Shown piece after piece: positions 56,155 to 64,000 of a DNA stretch of 64,000 bases (positions within the stretch are counted from its first letter, which is position 1; each line of letters starts with the position of its first letter). The position numbers and the translations under genes were made by a program. The stretch is from G965222505 sp965222505 (GTDB lineage Bacteria > Bacteroidota > Rhodothermia > Rhodothermales > DATKEJ01). The stretch lies in assembly GCA_965222505.1 (NCBI GenBank), contig OZ244956.1:3968001-4032000 (forward strand), written 5' to 3'. The notes beneath the pieces were generated by a model. It was not told the origin of the DNA, did no database searches, and saw only the letters and a program-made list of their open reading frames with translations.

Positions 56155-57450
56155 TTATCGGAGTTTTCGCTTGACGAACCATCGTTCGCCGAAGTTGATG
56201 GTCAACGCTATCTTGTAGTACAAATCGCGGACCAAATTACCTTCGGCTTTGCCCCGTACGCCCAATGCTCCGTTGAGATCGACGTACGTACCGGGGAATA
56301 AACTGGGGAGGCTCAGACCGGCGGTGGCAGCATACGTGGTGATGTTGGTGAGTGCAGCGGGATTAATATACGATTGCTCGACGAAACCACCGATACGGTA
56401 ACCGACGCGTCGAAAGTATTTAAGCGAAAAGGCATTCCCGGCGGGAATAAATTGGGCACCGCCCCCAAATCGCCAACGGTTTTGAAGGGTACTGGTCGAT
56501 GCGACACCGCCAAAGGCCACATCCGAATCAAAGTTTGACCAGGGCTCATACGAAAAATCTGCCGCAACCAACCACCGGGTATCCGGGGCATACGAGAACC
56601 CCAGGTTGGCCCGAAGGGGAAGTTTCACCTTGCCTTCCACAGGCACCCCGAGGGTATCCGTGAGGGTATTTTGCAGGATTTGCCGCGTGACGGTTGCATT
56701 CAAGGTTACCGGGAAGGTGACGGCGGCCCCGAAGCTCAATGCATCATTTTGGGCAAGCAGTTTGGGCAAGCGAAAGGCTACACCAGCCGTTGCGGTTGCA
56801 CCGGAAAGCCGCACCTCTTCCCGTTGCTCTACGGAGGGTACAAAGACCGTTTCTTCTTCAAACTCGGTACGCTGGCCGTATTTCAGGATACCAAAGAGCA
56901 GGTTGGCGTTCAGGCCAAGACTCACGTTGGGATGTACCTTATACCCAGCACCTATCTTGATTTCTTGCAGCCCACCATCACCTTCCAGGTTGATGGTGTA
57001 GGTTCCACCGGGTTCGTTTCCGGCCTCGGGCAAGGTCCCTTCCCGCACAACGCGGTAGCCGACGCGGGTGTACGGGGTAAAGCCGAAGGCCACGCCGAGT
57101 TTGCGCCGCATCAGGGGTACGCCGAACTGGATGGCTGCAATGGCTCCGTTGTTCAGTTCACTTGTGTTGTCCGCAGCATCGGTGGTGGTAAGGTTCAAGT
57201 ATTCCACCCCGCCGGCAAAGCGAGAGAAAAACTGATCGCTCCAGGTGGCCGGGTTGGCAAAAGTGAGGTAGTTCGGCGTGAACATGGCCGTTCCTGCACC
57301 GCCCATCGCCTGGGCCTGAGACGAATAAAACGTGGTGCGTTCACCCAACCCGAACCGGCTATAGAGCGACCCGTCGTTGTTCTGCTGGGCCTGTACCAGA
57401 ACCGGCAGCATCAGCAGCATCAGGAGGCATCGAATGGATTTCATACGCAC
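56155..57450 (-). CDS. Outer membrane beta-barrel protein (FadL/PorV-like superfamily)
   Basis: The protein has 431 residues with a signal peptide ending VQAQ. A glycine-rich start (SRFGLGER, AQAMGGAGTAM) precedes NYLTFANPATWSD, the NPA motif of FadL-like barrels. Alternating strands follow, ending in FGERWFVKRKLR, a conserved terminus in the Bacteroidota genes found beside DUF4270 and TPR genes. Stop and start spacing to the DUF4270-like gene upstream is 3 bp, so they form one unit. Confidence 0.8.
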   Translation of the reverse strand: MRMKSIRCLLMLLMLPVLVQAQQNNDGSLYSRFGLGERTTFYSSQAQAMGGAGTAMFTPNYLTFANPATWSDQFFSRFAGGVEYLNLTTTDAADNTSELNNGAIAAIQFGVPLMRRKLGVAFGFTPYTRVGYRVVREGTLPEAGNEPGGTYTINLEGDGGLQEIKIGAGYKVHPNVSLGLNANLLFGILKYGQRTEFEEETVFVPSVEQREEVRLSGATATAGVAFRLPKLLAQNDALSFGAAVTFPVTLNATVTRQILQNTLTDTLGVPVEGKVKLPLRANLGFSYAPDTRWLVAADFSYEPWSNFDSDVAFGGVASTSTLQNRWRFGGGAQFIPAGNAFSLKYFRRVGYRIGGFVEQSYINPAALTNITTYAATAGLSLPSLFPGTYVDLNGALGVRGKAEGNLVRDLYYKIALTINFGERWFVKRKLR

Positions 57451-57453
57451 AGG

Positions 57454-58767
57454 TCAATCGCTCTTGATAAGGGTGAGAAGCAAGTCCGGACTGCGTTCGC
57501 CGTCTTCCGGTCCGAACAAGAGCAGGCTGTTGATGGAAACGTCCCCGGAGACGACTTCAATCACATATCGGTCGTAATCCGGGCTGCCGAGGATGGCATC
57601 CTGAATGGACCGAAGCAGGGTGGTTGTATTGGGGCGGGCGGTGTTGCTGGGGAAAATATACCTCTGCTCGTCATCCGGCAAAGCCGAGCGCAAGAGCGTA
57701 CGGGTACCGTCCACATCCCGAATGCCCGTCAGGTTCAACTGGGCAATGGCAGGACGAGAAAAGGCAGGAGGCGTATTTTGCTGAAGCGTGAGGCTGTCTG
57801 CATGAAGGTTCAGCGCGGCGCGGTTAAGGACGCTTCCGCTGAACACAGAATCGGCGAAGGCAAAAGTCATGGACACGGTTTGCCCGATGCCAGCCCGGAT
57901 GGCAAGGCGTCCGTCTGGCAACTCCGGACCTGGTTCATGCTGAATGGTCGAGAGCAATTGCGAAGCCAGGAAAGACACGGTATCTGTATCAGCCTCAATG
58001 CGCAGGAGGCTCTGTGGACCATTAAAGCCCAGGACACTGTTGTTGCCGAGGGTTTGGAAAGCAAATCCGTGGAAGAGGGTATCGAAATCGATGCTTTGGA
58101 GCAAGGACGCTTGCTCCGTGAGCCAGGATTCAGGCAGAGGGATGGTAATCAGGCTGTCCGTCGGCGTAAAATCGACGCGGGCAATTTCCGGGCCAATGGT
58201 GAGGGTCGTATCCGCCGTGCGGTTCAAGGCTTCCCAGTGTTCAGGCATCGAAGAGACGATGAGGGTGCCGCCGGTGAGCGTATCTCCATATACATAACGT
58301 CGCTGCAGGCGCAATTCGGCGGCTTGCAGGGTGCTCCCCCGGAAGGCATCCGCTGTGAGGGGAGCCGTTACGTCCATAAAACCGGTCGCGGAAGTCTGGC
58401 CGAAGAACGGGTCGTTCACTGTACCGGTCAGCACGGTAAAGACCTGGTTGGCAAACCCTGAAATCGAGGAACGTACGGCCCCGGTTGTTTGCGGGGTGGT
58501 TTCTGCCGTGATACTTTCGGGGAGGAGCCGAACGCGCTGAGGTTCACCTCCTGATTCTCCGATCAGGTCTGCACCCACATCTGTGGGCGCGTCACACGCG
58601 GTAAGGGACCATCCCAGCAGGAGGAACGGCAAAAGGAAACGGGCTTGCAGGAAGGCCGCCCGGATCATACGCGGAAAGGCTGACATGGCATGGGGAACGG
58701 CTCTAATTACATCTTCACGGTTCATGCCCTTCATAACGGCCGTTTTGCCGGGTTTCGTATGTGTCAT
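57454..58767 (-). CDS. DUF4270-like lipoprotein
   Basis: The protein has up to 437 residues. Several in-frame ATGs exist (58767, 58734, 58686, 58668); 58668 would give the best-shaped lipoprotein signal (MIRAAFLQARFLLPFLLLG then LTAC). The mature part starts DVGADLIGE and is made of strand-rich segments with a recurring VFTVLTGTVNDPFFGQTSATGF pattern, as in DUF4270 proteins. DUF4270 genes usually neighbour a glycogen-synthase-like gene, as here. Function unknown; surface lipoprotein likely. Confidence 0.75.
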   Translation of the reverse strand: MTHTKPGKTAVMKGMNREDVIRAVPHAMSAFPRMIRAAFLQARFLLPFLLLGWSLTACDAPTDVGADLIGESGGEPQRVRLLPESITAETTPQTTGAVRSSISGFANQVFTVLTGTVNDPFFGQTSATGFMDVTAPLTADAFRGSTLQAAELRLQRRYVYGDTLTGGTLIVSSMPEHWEALNRTADTTLTIGPEIARVDFTPTDSLITIPLPESWLTEQASLLQSIDFDTLFHGFAFQTLGNNSVLGFNGPQSLLRIEADTDTVSFLASQLLSTIQHEPGPELPDGRLAIRAGIGQTVSMTFAFADSVFSGSVLNRAALNLHADSLTLQQNTPPAFSRPAIAQLNLTGIRDVDGTRTLLRSALPDDEQRYIFPSNTARPNTTTLLRSIQDAILGSPDYDRYVIEVVSGDVSINSLLLFGPEDGERSPDLLLTLIKSD

Positions 58768-58793
58768 TCGGAAATGCGCCTGCGGGGTCGGCC

Positions 58794-59579
58794 TTAAGCC
58801 GGTACATCGGCCAGGTTAAGCAGGTCCGAGTAGAGCGCCGTGGTTTGTTCATAGACTTCTTCCGGGGTGCCTTCGAGGTGAATGGCATCCGGGGAGGGCG
58901 CAGCGTATCCGTTGGTGTAAACGGTCAGGTCAGAGAAGGCTGGCCCGAGGTCGCCAACTTTCTCCACACTGGCGTTGGCCTCGGCATCCAGGTTCAGGGC
59001 ATCGACCAATTCCGGGGTAAGCGCATCTTCGAGTGTGATACTGTCGGACGAAAACACCACGAGGGTGTCTTTGAACAAGGGGTCCTCCGCATATTCCGTG
59101 CGAAGCAACACGGGCAACAACACACTCATCCAGCCGTGGGCATGAATCAGGTCCGGCGACCAACCCAGGTTACGGGCGGTTTCAAGTACCGAGCGGGCGA
59201 AGAAGAGGGCACGTTGCGGTGCATCCTCAAACAGGGTTTCCTGCTTTCGATCCTGGTAAATGCCTTTGCGCTTGAAATACTTCACGCTGTCCATGAAGTA
59301 CACCTGCAGCCGAATGCCGGGGATGGAGGCGACCTTGACCTTGAGTGTGTCACTGTCTTCACCGACCGAAATTTTGGTACCGGACAGGCGGATGACCTCA
59401 TGCAGACGGTTGCGGCGCTCGCTGATGATCCCATAGCGGGGCATCATGATGCGGCTTTCAAATTGACCTTGTTCCTGGAGATATTCCGGCAAATTGCGAA
59501 TGAGATCAGCCGTCTCGGAAACGCGTGCAAAGGGCGTAACTTCAGAAGAGGCAAACAGGATCCTTACCGGGTTCGTCAT
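58794..59579 (-). CDS. Glycogen/starch synthase N-terminal-domain-like protein (probably non-catalytic)
   Basis: The protein has 261 residues, about half of a GT5 glycogen synthase. It keeps the GT5 opening ILFASSEVTPFARVS, RIMMPRYGIISERRNRLHEV, and LIHAHGWMSVLLPV, but the ADP-glucose K-x-G-G motif is replaced by ARVSETA and the C-terminal Rossmann domain is absent. This short form is conserved in Bacteroidota beside DUF4270. A regulatory or sensing role is possible; sugar transfer is unlikely. Confidence 0.85.
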   Translation of the reverse strand: MTNPVRILFASSEVTPFARVSETADLIRNLPEYLQEQGQFESRIMMPRYGIISERRNRLHEVIRLSGTKISVGEDSDTLKVKVASIPGIRLQVYFMDSVKYFKRKGIYQDRKQETLFEDAPQRALFFARSVLETARNLGWSPDLIHAHGWMSVLLPVLLRTEYAEDPLFKDTLVVFSSDSITLEDALTPELVDALNLDAEANASVEKVGDLGPAFSDLTVYTNGYAAPSPDAIHLEGTPEEVYEQTTALYSDLLNLADVPA

Positions 59580-59816
59580 CGGTTTTTCGTTCCGTTAAGT
59601 TAATGGGGAGCGACGTGAGACATGAAAGGCGATCTGCCCGCTACAACATGTTCGTGCTTCACTAAATATGGGGTGGTTGGGCGATACACACGCAGATTAG
59701 AAAGATACGGGAAAATACGGAGACGCCCTTAGAAGAGTCTGCAAAAATGTACGCTTCTCGGTTGTACGCTTCTTGGAAAAAGCGACGGAGTAAACGGGGG
59801 GAGTTGCAGGAAGGTT

Positions 59817-60968
59817 TCAAAGTAGTAGCCCGCCCAATAGGGCACCGCCGAGCACGATGTAGGCTGCATTGAGGCGGAAGTAGAGGGCTGCGACGGCCGC
59901 CAGGGCGAAAATGCCCCCGGTGATCGGATCCACCAGCGTGGCCCGGCCCAGTTGAATCGTGACGAACAGCATCAGTGCTACAGCACTTACGTTCACCGCA
60001 TCCAGAAATGCTCCGGTCCACCGGGATTGGCGCAGCTTGGGGATGATCGGGTTGAGCACGGCCACAAAAAGAAAGGAGGGCGCAAAGATGCCAAGGGTTG
60101 CCACCACGGCTCCGGGTACACCGGCCAGGATATACCCGATGAAGGTTGCTGTGGTCAGGACTGGCCCCGGCGTGAACTGGCCGATGGCAATCGCGTCCAG
60201 CAATTGTTGTTGGGTGAGCCAGCCATAGTCGTGCACCAGTCCATTTTCCAGAAAGGCCACCAACACGTACCCGCTTCCATACAGTACAGCGCCAACTTTC
60301 AGGAAAAACAAACCCAGTTTCCACAGGGATACCCCCGGTACCGTCGCTGTTTGGAGCAAGGCCACCGGCAACACCGGCCAGAAGATCTGTTTCAAGGATT
60401 CCGAACGTTGAGCCAGGGTCGCCAACATAAACATCCCCACCATGCCGCCGCCGATGAGCGCCACCAGTGGCCCCACCCCCAGGAAGAGGGCCACAAGCAC
60501 CAATGCGCCCAGGGCCGCCAAAAAAGCAGTCTTGACGGCCGAACGGCCCAACCGCCACAACGCCCCCAGAATCACGGCCAGGACTGCCGCCTGGATGCCG
60601 GTCAGAAAGGGAAGGGCCTCGGGCCGCGTGCCGTACTGGACGTACAACCATGCCAGTAGACCCACGGAAAGGGCGGCTGGCAGGATAAAGCACGTCCCGG
60701 CCACCACCAGCCCCCGCCATCCCGCACGCATAAAGCCGACGTGCATGGTCATTTCTGTGGAATTGGGGCCGGGAATCAAGTTGGTGGCCCCCACAAGATC
60801 CAAAAAAGTCTCTCTCGTCATCCATTTCCTGCGCGTCACAACCTCATCTTCCATCATCGCAATATGGGCCGCTGGCCCCCCAAAGCCGATCACGCCGAGC
60901 TTGAAAAATAGACGTGCGAGGTGCGACGTGCGACGTGCGGCGTCTGGGTTTTCTGGTTCATTTTGCAT
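59817..60968 (-). CDS. chrA: Chromate (CHR-family) efflux transporter
   Basis: The protein has 383 residues, long-chain type with two CHR domains. The first has GFGGPAAHIAMMEDEVV, the LVGATNLIPGPNSTEM motif and about five helices. The second repeats it with LYGSGYVLVAFLENGLV and AIAIGQFTPGPVL. Such proteins expel chromate by proton-coupled transport, though substrates vary. Residues about 9-19 (AARRTSHLARL) are encoded by a heptamer repeat (60906-60945); the family usually starts near the following FFKLGVIGFGG, so the N-terminus may have been extended by the repeat. Confidence 0.9.
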   Translation of the reverse strand: MQNEPENPDAARRTSHLARLFFKLGVIGFGGPAAHIAMMEDEVVTRRKWMTRETFLDLVGATNLIPGPNSTEMTMHVGFMRAGWRGLVVAGTCFILPAALSVGLLAWLYVQYGTRPEALPFLTGIQAAVLAVILGALWRLGRSAVKTAFLAALGALVLVALFLGVGPLVALIGGGMVGMFMLATLAQRSESLKQIFWPVLPVALLQTATVPGVSLWKLGLFFLKVGAVLYGSGYVLVAFLENGLVHDYGWLTQQQLLDAIAIGQFTPGPVLTTATFIGYILAGVPGAVVATLGIFAPSFLFVAVLNPIIPKLRQSRWTGAFLDAVNVSAVALMLFVTIQLGRATLVDPITGGIFALAAVAALYFRLNAAYIVLGGALLGGLLL

Positions 60969-61060
60969 AGCCTATTCCTTTGAAGCAAGAAACGCGATGA
61001 TCAACATAGACGGTGACCTCCGCACGTCGCACGTAGAACGTCGCACGTAGAACGTAGAAC
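60906..61060. repeat. Heptamer inverted repeat flanking the start of chrA
   Basis: The left arm at 60906-60945 (GTGCGAGGTGCGACGTGCGA and one more unit) lies inside the chrA coding sequence. The right arm at 61018-61060 (CGCACGTCGCACGTAGAACG with three more units) lies upstream. The 72 bases between contain the chrA start codon. Confidence 0.85.
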
Positions 61061-61104
61061 AATCCATTGCGTTTAAGGTCTCAAAGTTACGACACGCCAG
61101 AGAC

Positions 61105-61557
61105 ATGCCCAATGTATCTGAACATACCGATGCAGAAACCCCGCTCCTCGTCCCGGAGGCCGGGGCCGTCGTGTTGTTCGACGGGGTCTGTAACCTGTGC
61201 AACGGCGTGGTGAATTTTATCATCGATCGGGACCCGGACGGCTATTTCCATTTTGTTGTCCTCCAATCCGAGACCGGGCAGGCCCTCACGAAGGCCCATG
61301 CCGTGCCGGATACGCTGGATACCATTCTGTTTCTCGAAAACGGTGCGCTCCATAACCGTTCCACGGCAGCCTTGCGCATTGCCAAACGCCTCAAGGGGGC
61401 GTGGCCCTTGCTTTATGCAGGCATCATCCTGCCTCGGTTTATCCGAGACGGGGTGTACAACTGGATCGCCCGGAACCGGTACACCTGGTTCGGCAAACAG
61501 GGCACTTGCCGCATTCCGACGCCAGAATTACGAAGCCGGTTTTTGTCCTATGATTGA
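61105..61557 (+). CDS. DCC-family thiol-disulfide oxidoreductase-like protein (DUF393)
   Basis: The protein has 150 residues. The DCC signature VLFDGVCNLCNGVVNFIIDRD carries the C-x2-C redox pair, followed by FHFVVLQSE and TILFLENGALHNRSTAALRI and the C-terminal RDGVYNWIARNRYTWFGKQGTC. It is thought to be a thioredoxin-like redox protein; partners are unknown. It is divergent from chrA, with the right repeat arm in its 5' region. Confidence 0.9.
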   Translation: MPNVSEHTDAETPLLVPEAGAVVLFDGVCNLCNGVVNFIIDRDPDGYFHFVVLQSETGQALTKAHAVPDTLDTILFLENGALHNRSTAALRIAKRLKGAWPLLYAGIILPRFIRDGVYNWIARNRYTWFGKQGTCRIPTPELRSRFLSYD

Positions 61558-61640
61558 GGACACACCGCGATCGATGCAAAGCCCGGTCCGTCGGATGCCG
61601 CAATGTATTCAATATTTCATTAACCTGATCAAACCAATCC

Positions 61641-63437
61641 ATGCAAGACACACTGGCTGCTCCCACCACCGGTGCTGAAAATATCCACTGGAACCTCTCT
61701 GATTTATACCCGGACCACAACGCCCTGGAAGCCGATCTGGAAACGGCTGACCAGGAAGCAGCGGCGTTTGCCAAGGCCTACCGGAAACGGGTTAAGTCAC
61801 GCTCAGCCGTTGAGTTGGCCGAAGCCCTCAAAGCATACGGAGCCATTCAAGACCGGCTGGGGCGGGCTTACACGTATGCTTATCTGCACTGGTCGACCAA
61901 TACCAACGATGCCGAACGGGGGGGGCTGTTGCAACGCGTGCGCGAAGCCTACACCCAGACCTCGCAAAAACTGATCTTTTTTGAACTGGAGTGGATGAAG
62001 GTCCCGGAAGCCCAGGTGCAACTGCTGCTGCGGGATCGTCTCCTCAAGCCCTACAAGCATTACCTGGAAGTGGCCCGGCTGCACAAGCCTCACACACTCA
62101 CCGAACCGGAAGAGAAAATCTTGTCTGAAAAGGCCGTAACCGGCGTTGGAGCTTGGAACCGGTTCTTCGATGAAACCCTGGGGGCCGCCCGGTTTAGTCT
62201 GGGGGGACGGGAACTGAGCCAGCAGGAAATCCTCGCCAAATTGCACGAACCAGACCGCAACCTGCGCCAATCTGCCGCACTGGCATTTACAGACGGCCTG
62301 GAGGCCAACCTGCGCACCCTCACATTTGTGTTCAACATCATCCTGGCTGATAAAGCCTCAAACGACCGGCTCCGGGGCCACAAAACTTGGGTGTCCAGCC
62401 GAAACCTCTCCAATGAAGTGGCCGACGAAAACGTGCAAGCCCTTATCGATGCCGTCACAGGCCGGTACGACATATCGGCGCGGTTCTATCGGCTCAAGCG
62501 TCGATTGCTGGGGTATGATACCCTCATGGACTACGACCGGTACGCTCCCATCGGCGAGGCAGACACCCGGTACTCTTGGCAGGAAGCCCGAGAGACGGTC
62601 ACTTCGGCCTATACCAACTTTCACCCGGAAATGGGCCGGATCGTGGACGCGTTTTTCAGCAAATCATGGATTGATGCCGCCGTGGTGCCGGGCAAACGCG
62701 GCGGGGCCTTCAGCCACGGAGCCGTGCCAAGTGCACATCCCTACATCCTCATGAACTACACCGGCAAGATTCGGGATGTACAGACCCTGGCCCATGAACT
62801 CGGCCACGGGGTGCATCAATACCTTTCCCGCAAACAGGGCATTCTCCACGCCGATACCCCGCTGACGACTGCCGAAACGGCCTCCGTCTTTGGCGAAATG
62901 CTGGTCTTTCAACGCCTGATGGCCGCCGAGGCCGATCCCAAAAACAAGCTCGCCATGCTGGTCGGCAAGATCGACGATACGATGGCTACGGTTTTTCGGC
63001 AGGTGGCAATGAACCGATTCGAGGACAGCATCCACACGGCCCGCCGCGGGACGGGTGAATTGACGGCCGAGCAGTTCAGCGCGTTCTGGATGGACACCCA
63101 ACAAAGCATGTTCCAGGACAGCGTGACGCTGGACGATCATTACCGAAAATGGTGGAGCTACATTCCGCATTTCCTCCACGCGCCGGGGTATGTCTATGCC
63201 TATGCCTTCGGAGAATTGCTGGTCCTGGCCCTCTACGCCCGGTACCAGGCACAGGGCAATGGGTTTTCCGATCAATACCTGGGCCTGCTCGAATCCGGCG
63301 GCTCGGATTGGCCGCATGTGTTGGTCGGCCGCCTTGGGGTAGACCTTACGGACACAACCTTCTGGGATCAGGGCCTCTCCGCCATTGACGTGCTTGTGAC
63401 CGAGGCCGAACAATTGGCCGACAAATTGGGGTATTAG
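61641..63437 (+). CDS. pepF: Oligoendopeptidase F (M3B)
   Basis: The protein has 598 residues, normal for PepF. The zinc motif is LAHELGHGVHQYLSR at about 380, with the downstream Glu in TTAETASVFGEMLVF at about 415. The N-terminal WNLSDLYPDHNALEADLE and the C-terminal DSVTLDDHYRKWWSYIPHFLHAPGYVYAYAFG blocks are typical. It is a cytoplasmic enzyme cutting short peptides. Confidence 0.95.
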   Translation: MQDTLAAPTTGAENIHWNLSDLYPDHNALEADLETADQEAAAFAKAYRKRVKSRSAVELAEALKAYGAIQDRLGRAYTYAYLHWSTNTNDAERGGLLQRVREAYTQTSQKLIFFELEWMKVPEAQVQLLLRDRLLKPYKHYLEVARLHKPHTLTEPEEKILSEKAVTGVGAWNRFFDETLGAARFSLGGRELSQQEILAKLHEPDRNLRQSAALAFTDGLEANLRTLTFVFNIILADKASNDRLRGHKTWVSSRNLSNEVADENVQALIDAVTGRYDISARFYRLKRRLLGYDTLMDYDRYAPIGEADTRYSWQEARETVTSAYTNFHPEMGRIVDAFFSKSWIDAAVVPGKRGGAFSHGAVPSAHPYILMNYTGKIRDVQTLAHELGHGVHQYLSRKQGILHADTPLTTAETASVFGEMLVFQRLMAAEADPKNKLAMLVGKIDDTMATVFRQVAMNRFEDSIHTARRGTGELTAEQFSAFWMDTQQSMFQDSVTLDDHYRKWWSYIPHFLHAPGYVYAYAFGELLVLALYARYQAQGNGFSDQYLGLLESGGSDWPHVLVGRLGVDLTDTTFWDQGLSAIDVLVTEAEQLADKLGY

Positions 63438-63452
63438 CGCCCAATGTTTCCC

Positions 63453-63534
63453 ACCACGGACCAATGACCACGGATCGGTGGTAGAGTGGCACCCCATGTA
63501 CGCTTGCACAATGTTATCAAAGAACGCTTATTAT
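63453..63534 (+). promoter_or_regulatory. Dispersed repeat copy B with promoter-like element 4
   Basis: 63454-63527 matches 9906-9979 in inverted orientation. Within it TTGCAC (63504-63509), a 19-bp spacer with TTATCAAAGAACGC, and TATTAT (63529-63534) form the shared promoter motif, 50 bp before the SulP gene. Upstream heptamer units (CCACGGACCAATGACCACGG) belong to the same block. Confidence 0.65.
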
Positions 63535-63584
63535 TACATTTTTCGCTTGATGTATCTTAGTGGTTGTTCAAAACGCCAGGTCTG

Positions 63585-64000
63585 ATGCGCGTCCTTAAAG
63601 GAGCATTTCCCATACTGCGATGGATCGGGCAATACAACCTGAAGGCTGCCCGTGGCGACCTGATGGCCGGGGTTACGGTCGGGGTCATGTTGGTACCGCA
63701 GGGGATGGCCTATGCGCTGCTGGCCGGTATGCCGCCGATCTACGGATTGTACACAGCCATTCTGCCGCTGTTGATTTATCCGATATTCGGGTCGTCCCGG
63801 CATCTTGCCGTAGGGACGATGGCCATCGACAGCATCATTGTGGCGGTGGGGGTTGGAGCGCTCGCCATGGGAGATGAAGGCCGATACATTGAACTGGCAC
63901 TTCTCTTGGCGCTGATGGTGGGGGTGATTCACACCAGCTTGGGGGTGGCTCGGCTGGGTTTTCTGGTGAACCTGTTATCGCATCCGGTCATTGTCGGATT
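63585..64000 (+). CDS. SulP-family anion transporter, 3' truncated by window edge
   Basis: 139 codons are visible from ATG 63585 with no stop before the edge. The opening LRWIGQYNLKAARGDLMAGVTVG and the signature VPQGMAYALLAGMPPIYGLYTAILPLLIYPIFGSS (read as separate blocks) are diagnostic of SulP/SLC26 N-terminal membrane helices; FGSSRHLAVGT follows. Members carry sulfate, bicarbonate or other anions. Whether a STAS domain follows cannot be seen. Confidence 0.93.
   Translation, partial: MRVLKGAFPILRWIGQYNLKAARGDLMAGVTVGVMLVPQGMAYALLAGMPPIYGLYTAILPLLIYPIFGSSRHLAVGTMAIDSIIVAVGVGALAMGDEGRYIELALLLALMVGVIHTSLGVARLGFLVNLLSHPVIVG

Noticed and set aside
56671..58461. 596-codon plus-strand open frame across the barrel and DUF4270 genes
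   Set aside because: Antisense to two genes with strong evidence and without recognisable domains.
59662..60825. 387-codon minus-strand open frame overlapping chrA
   Set aside because: It is in another frame of the CHR transporter, which has both conserved domain motifs.

Overview
The window comes from a Bacteroidota-like bacterium, most probably of the Rhodothermota/Balneolota side. It encodes several secreted proteins that end in type IX secretion (T9SS) sorting domains (YPNPFNP-type), a PorV/PorQ outer-membrane protein, gliding-type ABC genes (gldA/gldF/gldG), and a DUF4270-like / glycogen-synthase-like pair typical of Bacteroidota. Base composition is moderately GC-rich. Taxonomy is inferred from gene content only; there is no rRNA gene here.

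Layout. 0-4 kb: tail of a T9SS-type protein, PorV-like protein, propeller lipoprotein and T9SS cargo. 4-5.6 kb: a toxin-antitoxin-like nucleotidyltransferase/winged-helix pair with operator-like repeats. 5.7-16.7 kb: secreted glycosidases (GHL10, GH127), rsgA, small NTF2-like proteins, and two decayed genes (a DNA-alkylation-repair remnant and a DUF3565-DUF1971 gene with an in-frame TGA). 17-25.7 kb: DUF2975/HTH pair, nitronate monooxygenase, an unrecognised 499-aa protein next to a membrane Fe-S protein, a truncated sulfatase, and a modular secreted protein. 26-37 kb, minus strand: ftsK, comB, gcvT, tonB, M28 peptidase, a 54-aa CxxC protein, DUF4340, gldG, gldF, gldA. 37.8-38.9 kb: rsmC.

39.0-44.8 kb holds the most interesting locus. 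It is a tightly coupled four-gene operon: an alpha/beta hydrolase with a visible Ser-Asp-His triad, a CHAT-like protein that has lost its cysteine, a CHAT protein with His and Cys intact, and a second caspase-like His/Cys protein. I read it as a candidate protease-gated defence or cell-suicide module; that function is inference. A T9SS subtilase, a GYWKNH lipoprotein, tRNA-Met and a 2H-phosphoesterase-like gene follow, then hemW, a DEAD-box helicase, an M1 aminopeptidase, a TPR/barrel/DUF4270/glycogen-synthase-like cluster, chrA, a DCC protein, pepF and the start of a SulP transporter.

Two non-coding signals recur. (1) Degenerate 7-bp tandem repeats of several sequence families, often as inverted pairs, fill many intergenic gaps, including four gaps inside the gld-M28 gene run. 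They also abut the hemW start codon and are read as the N-terminus of chrA. (2) A shared promoter-like motif (TTGCAC, 19-bp spacer with a conserved CAAAGAAyG core, TATwAT) occurs at four loci. Two of these also share a longer dispersed repeat of about 74 bp.
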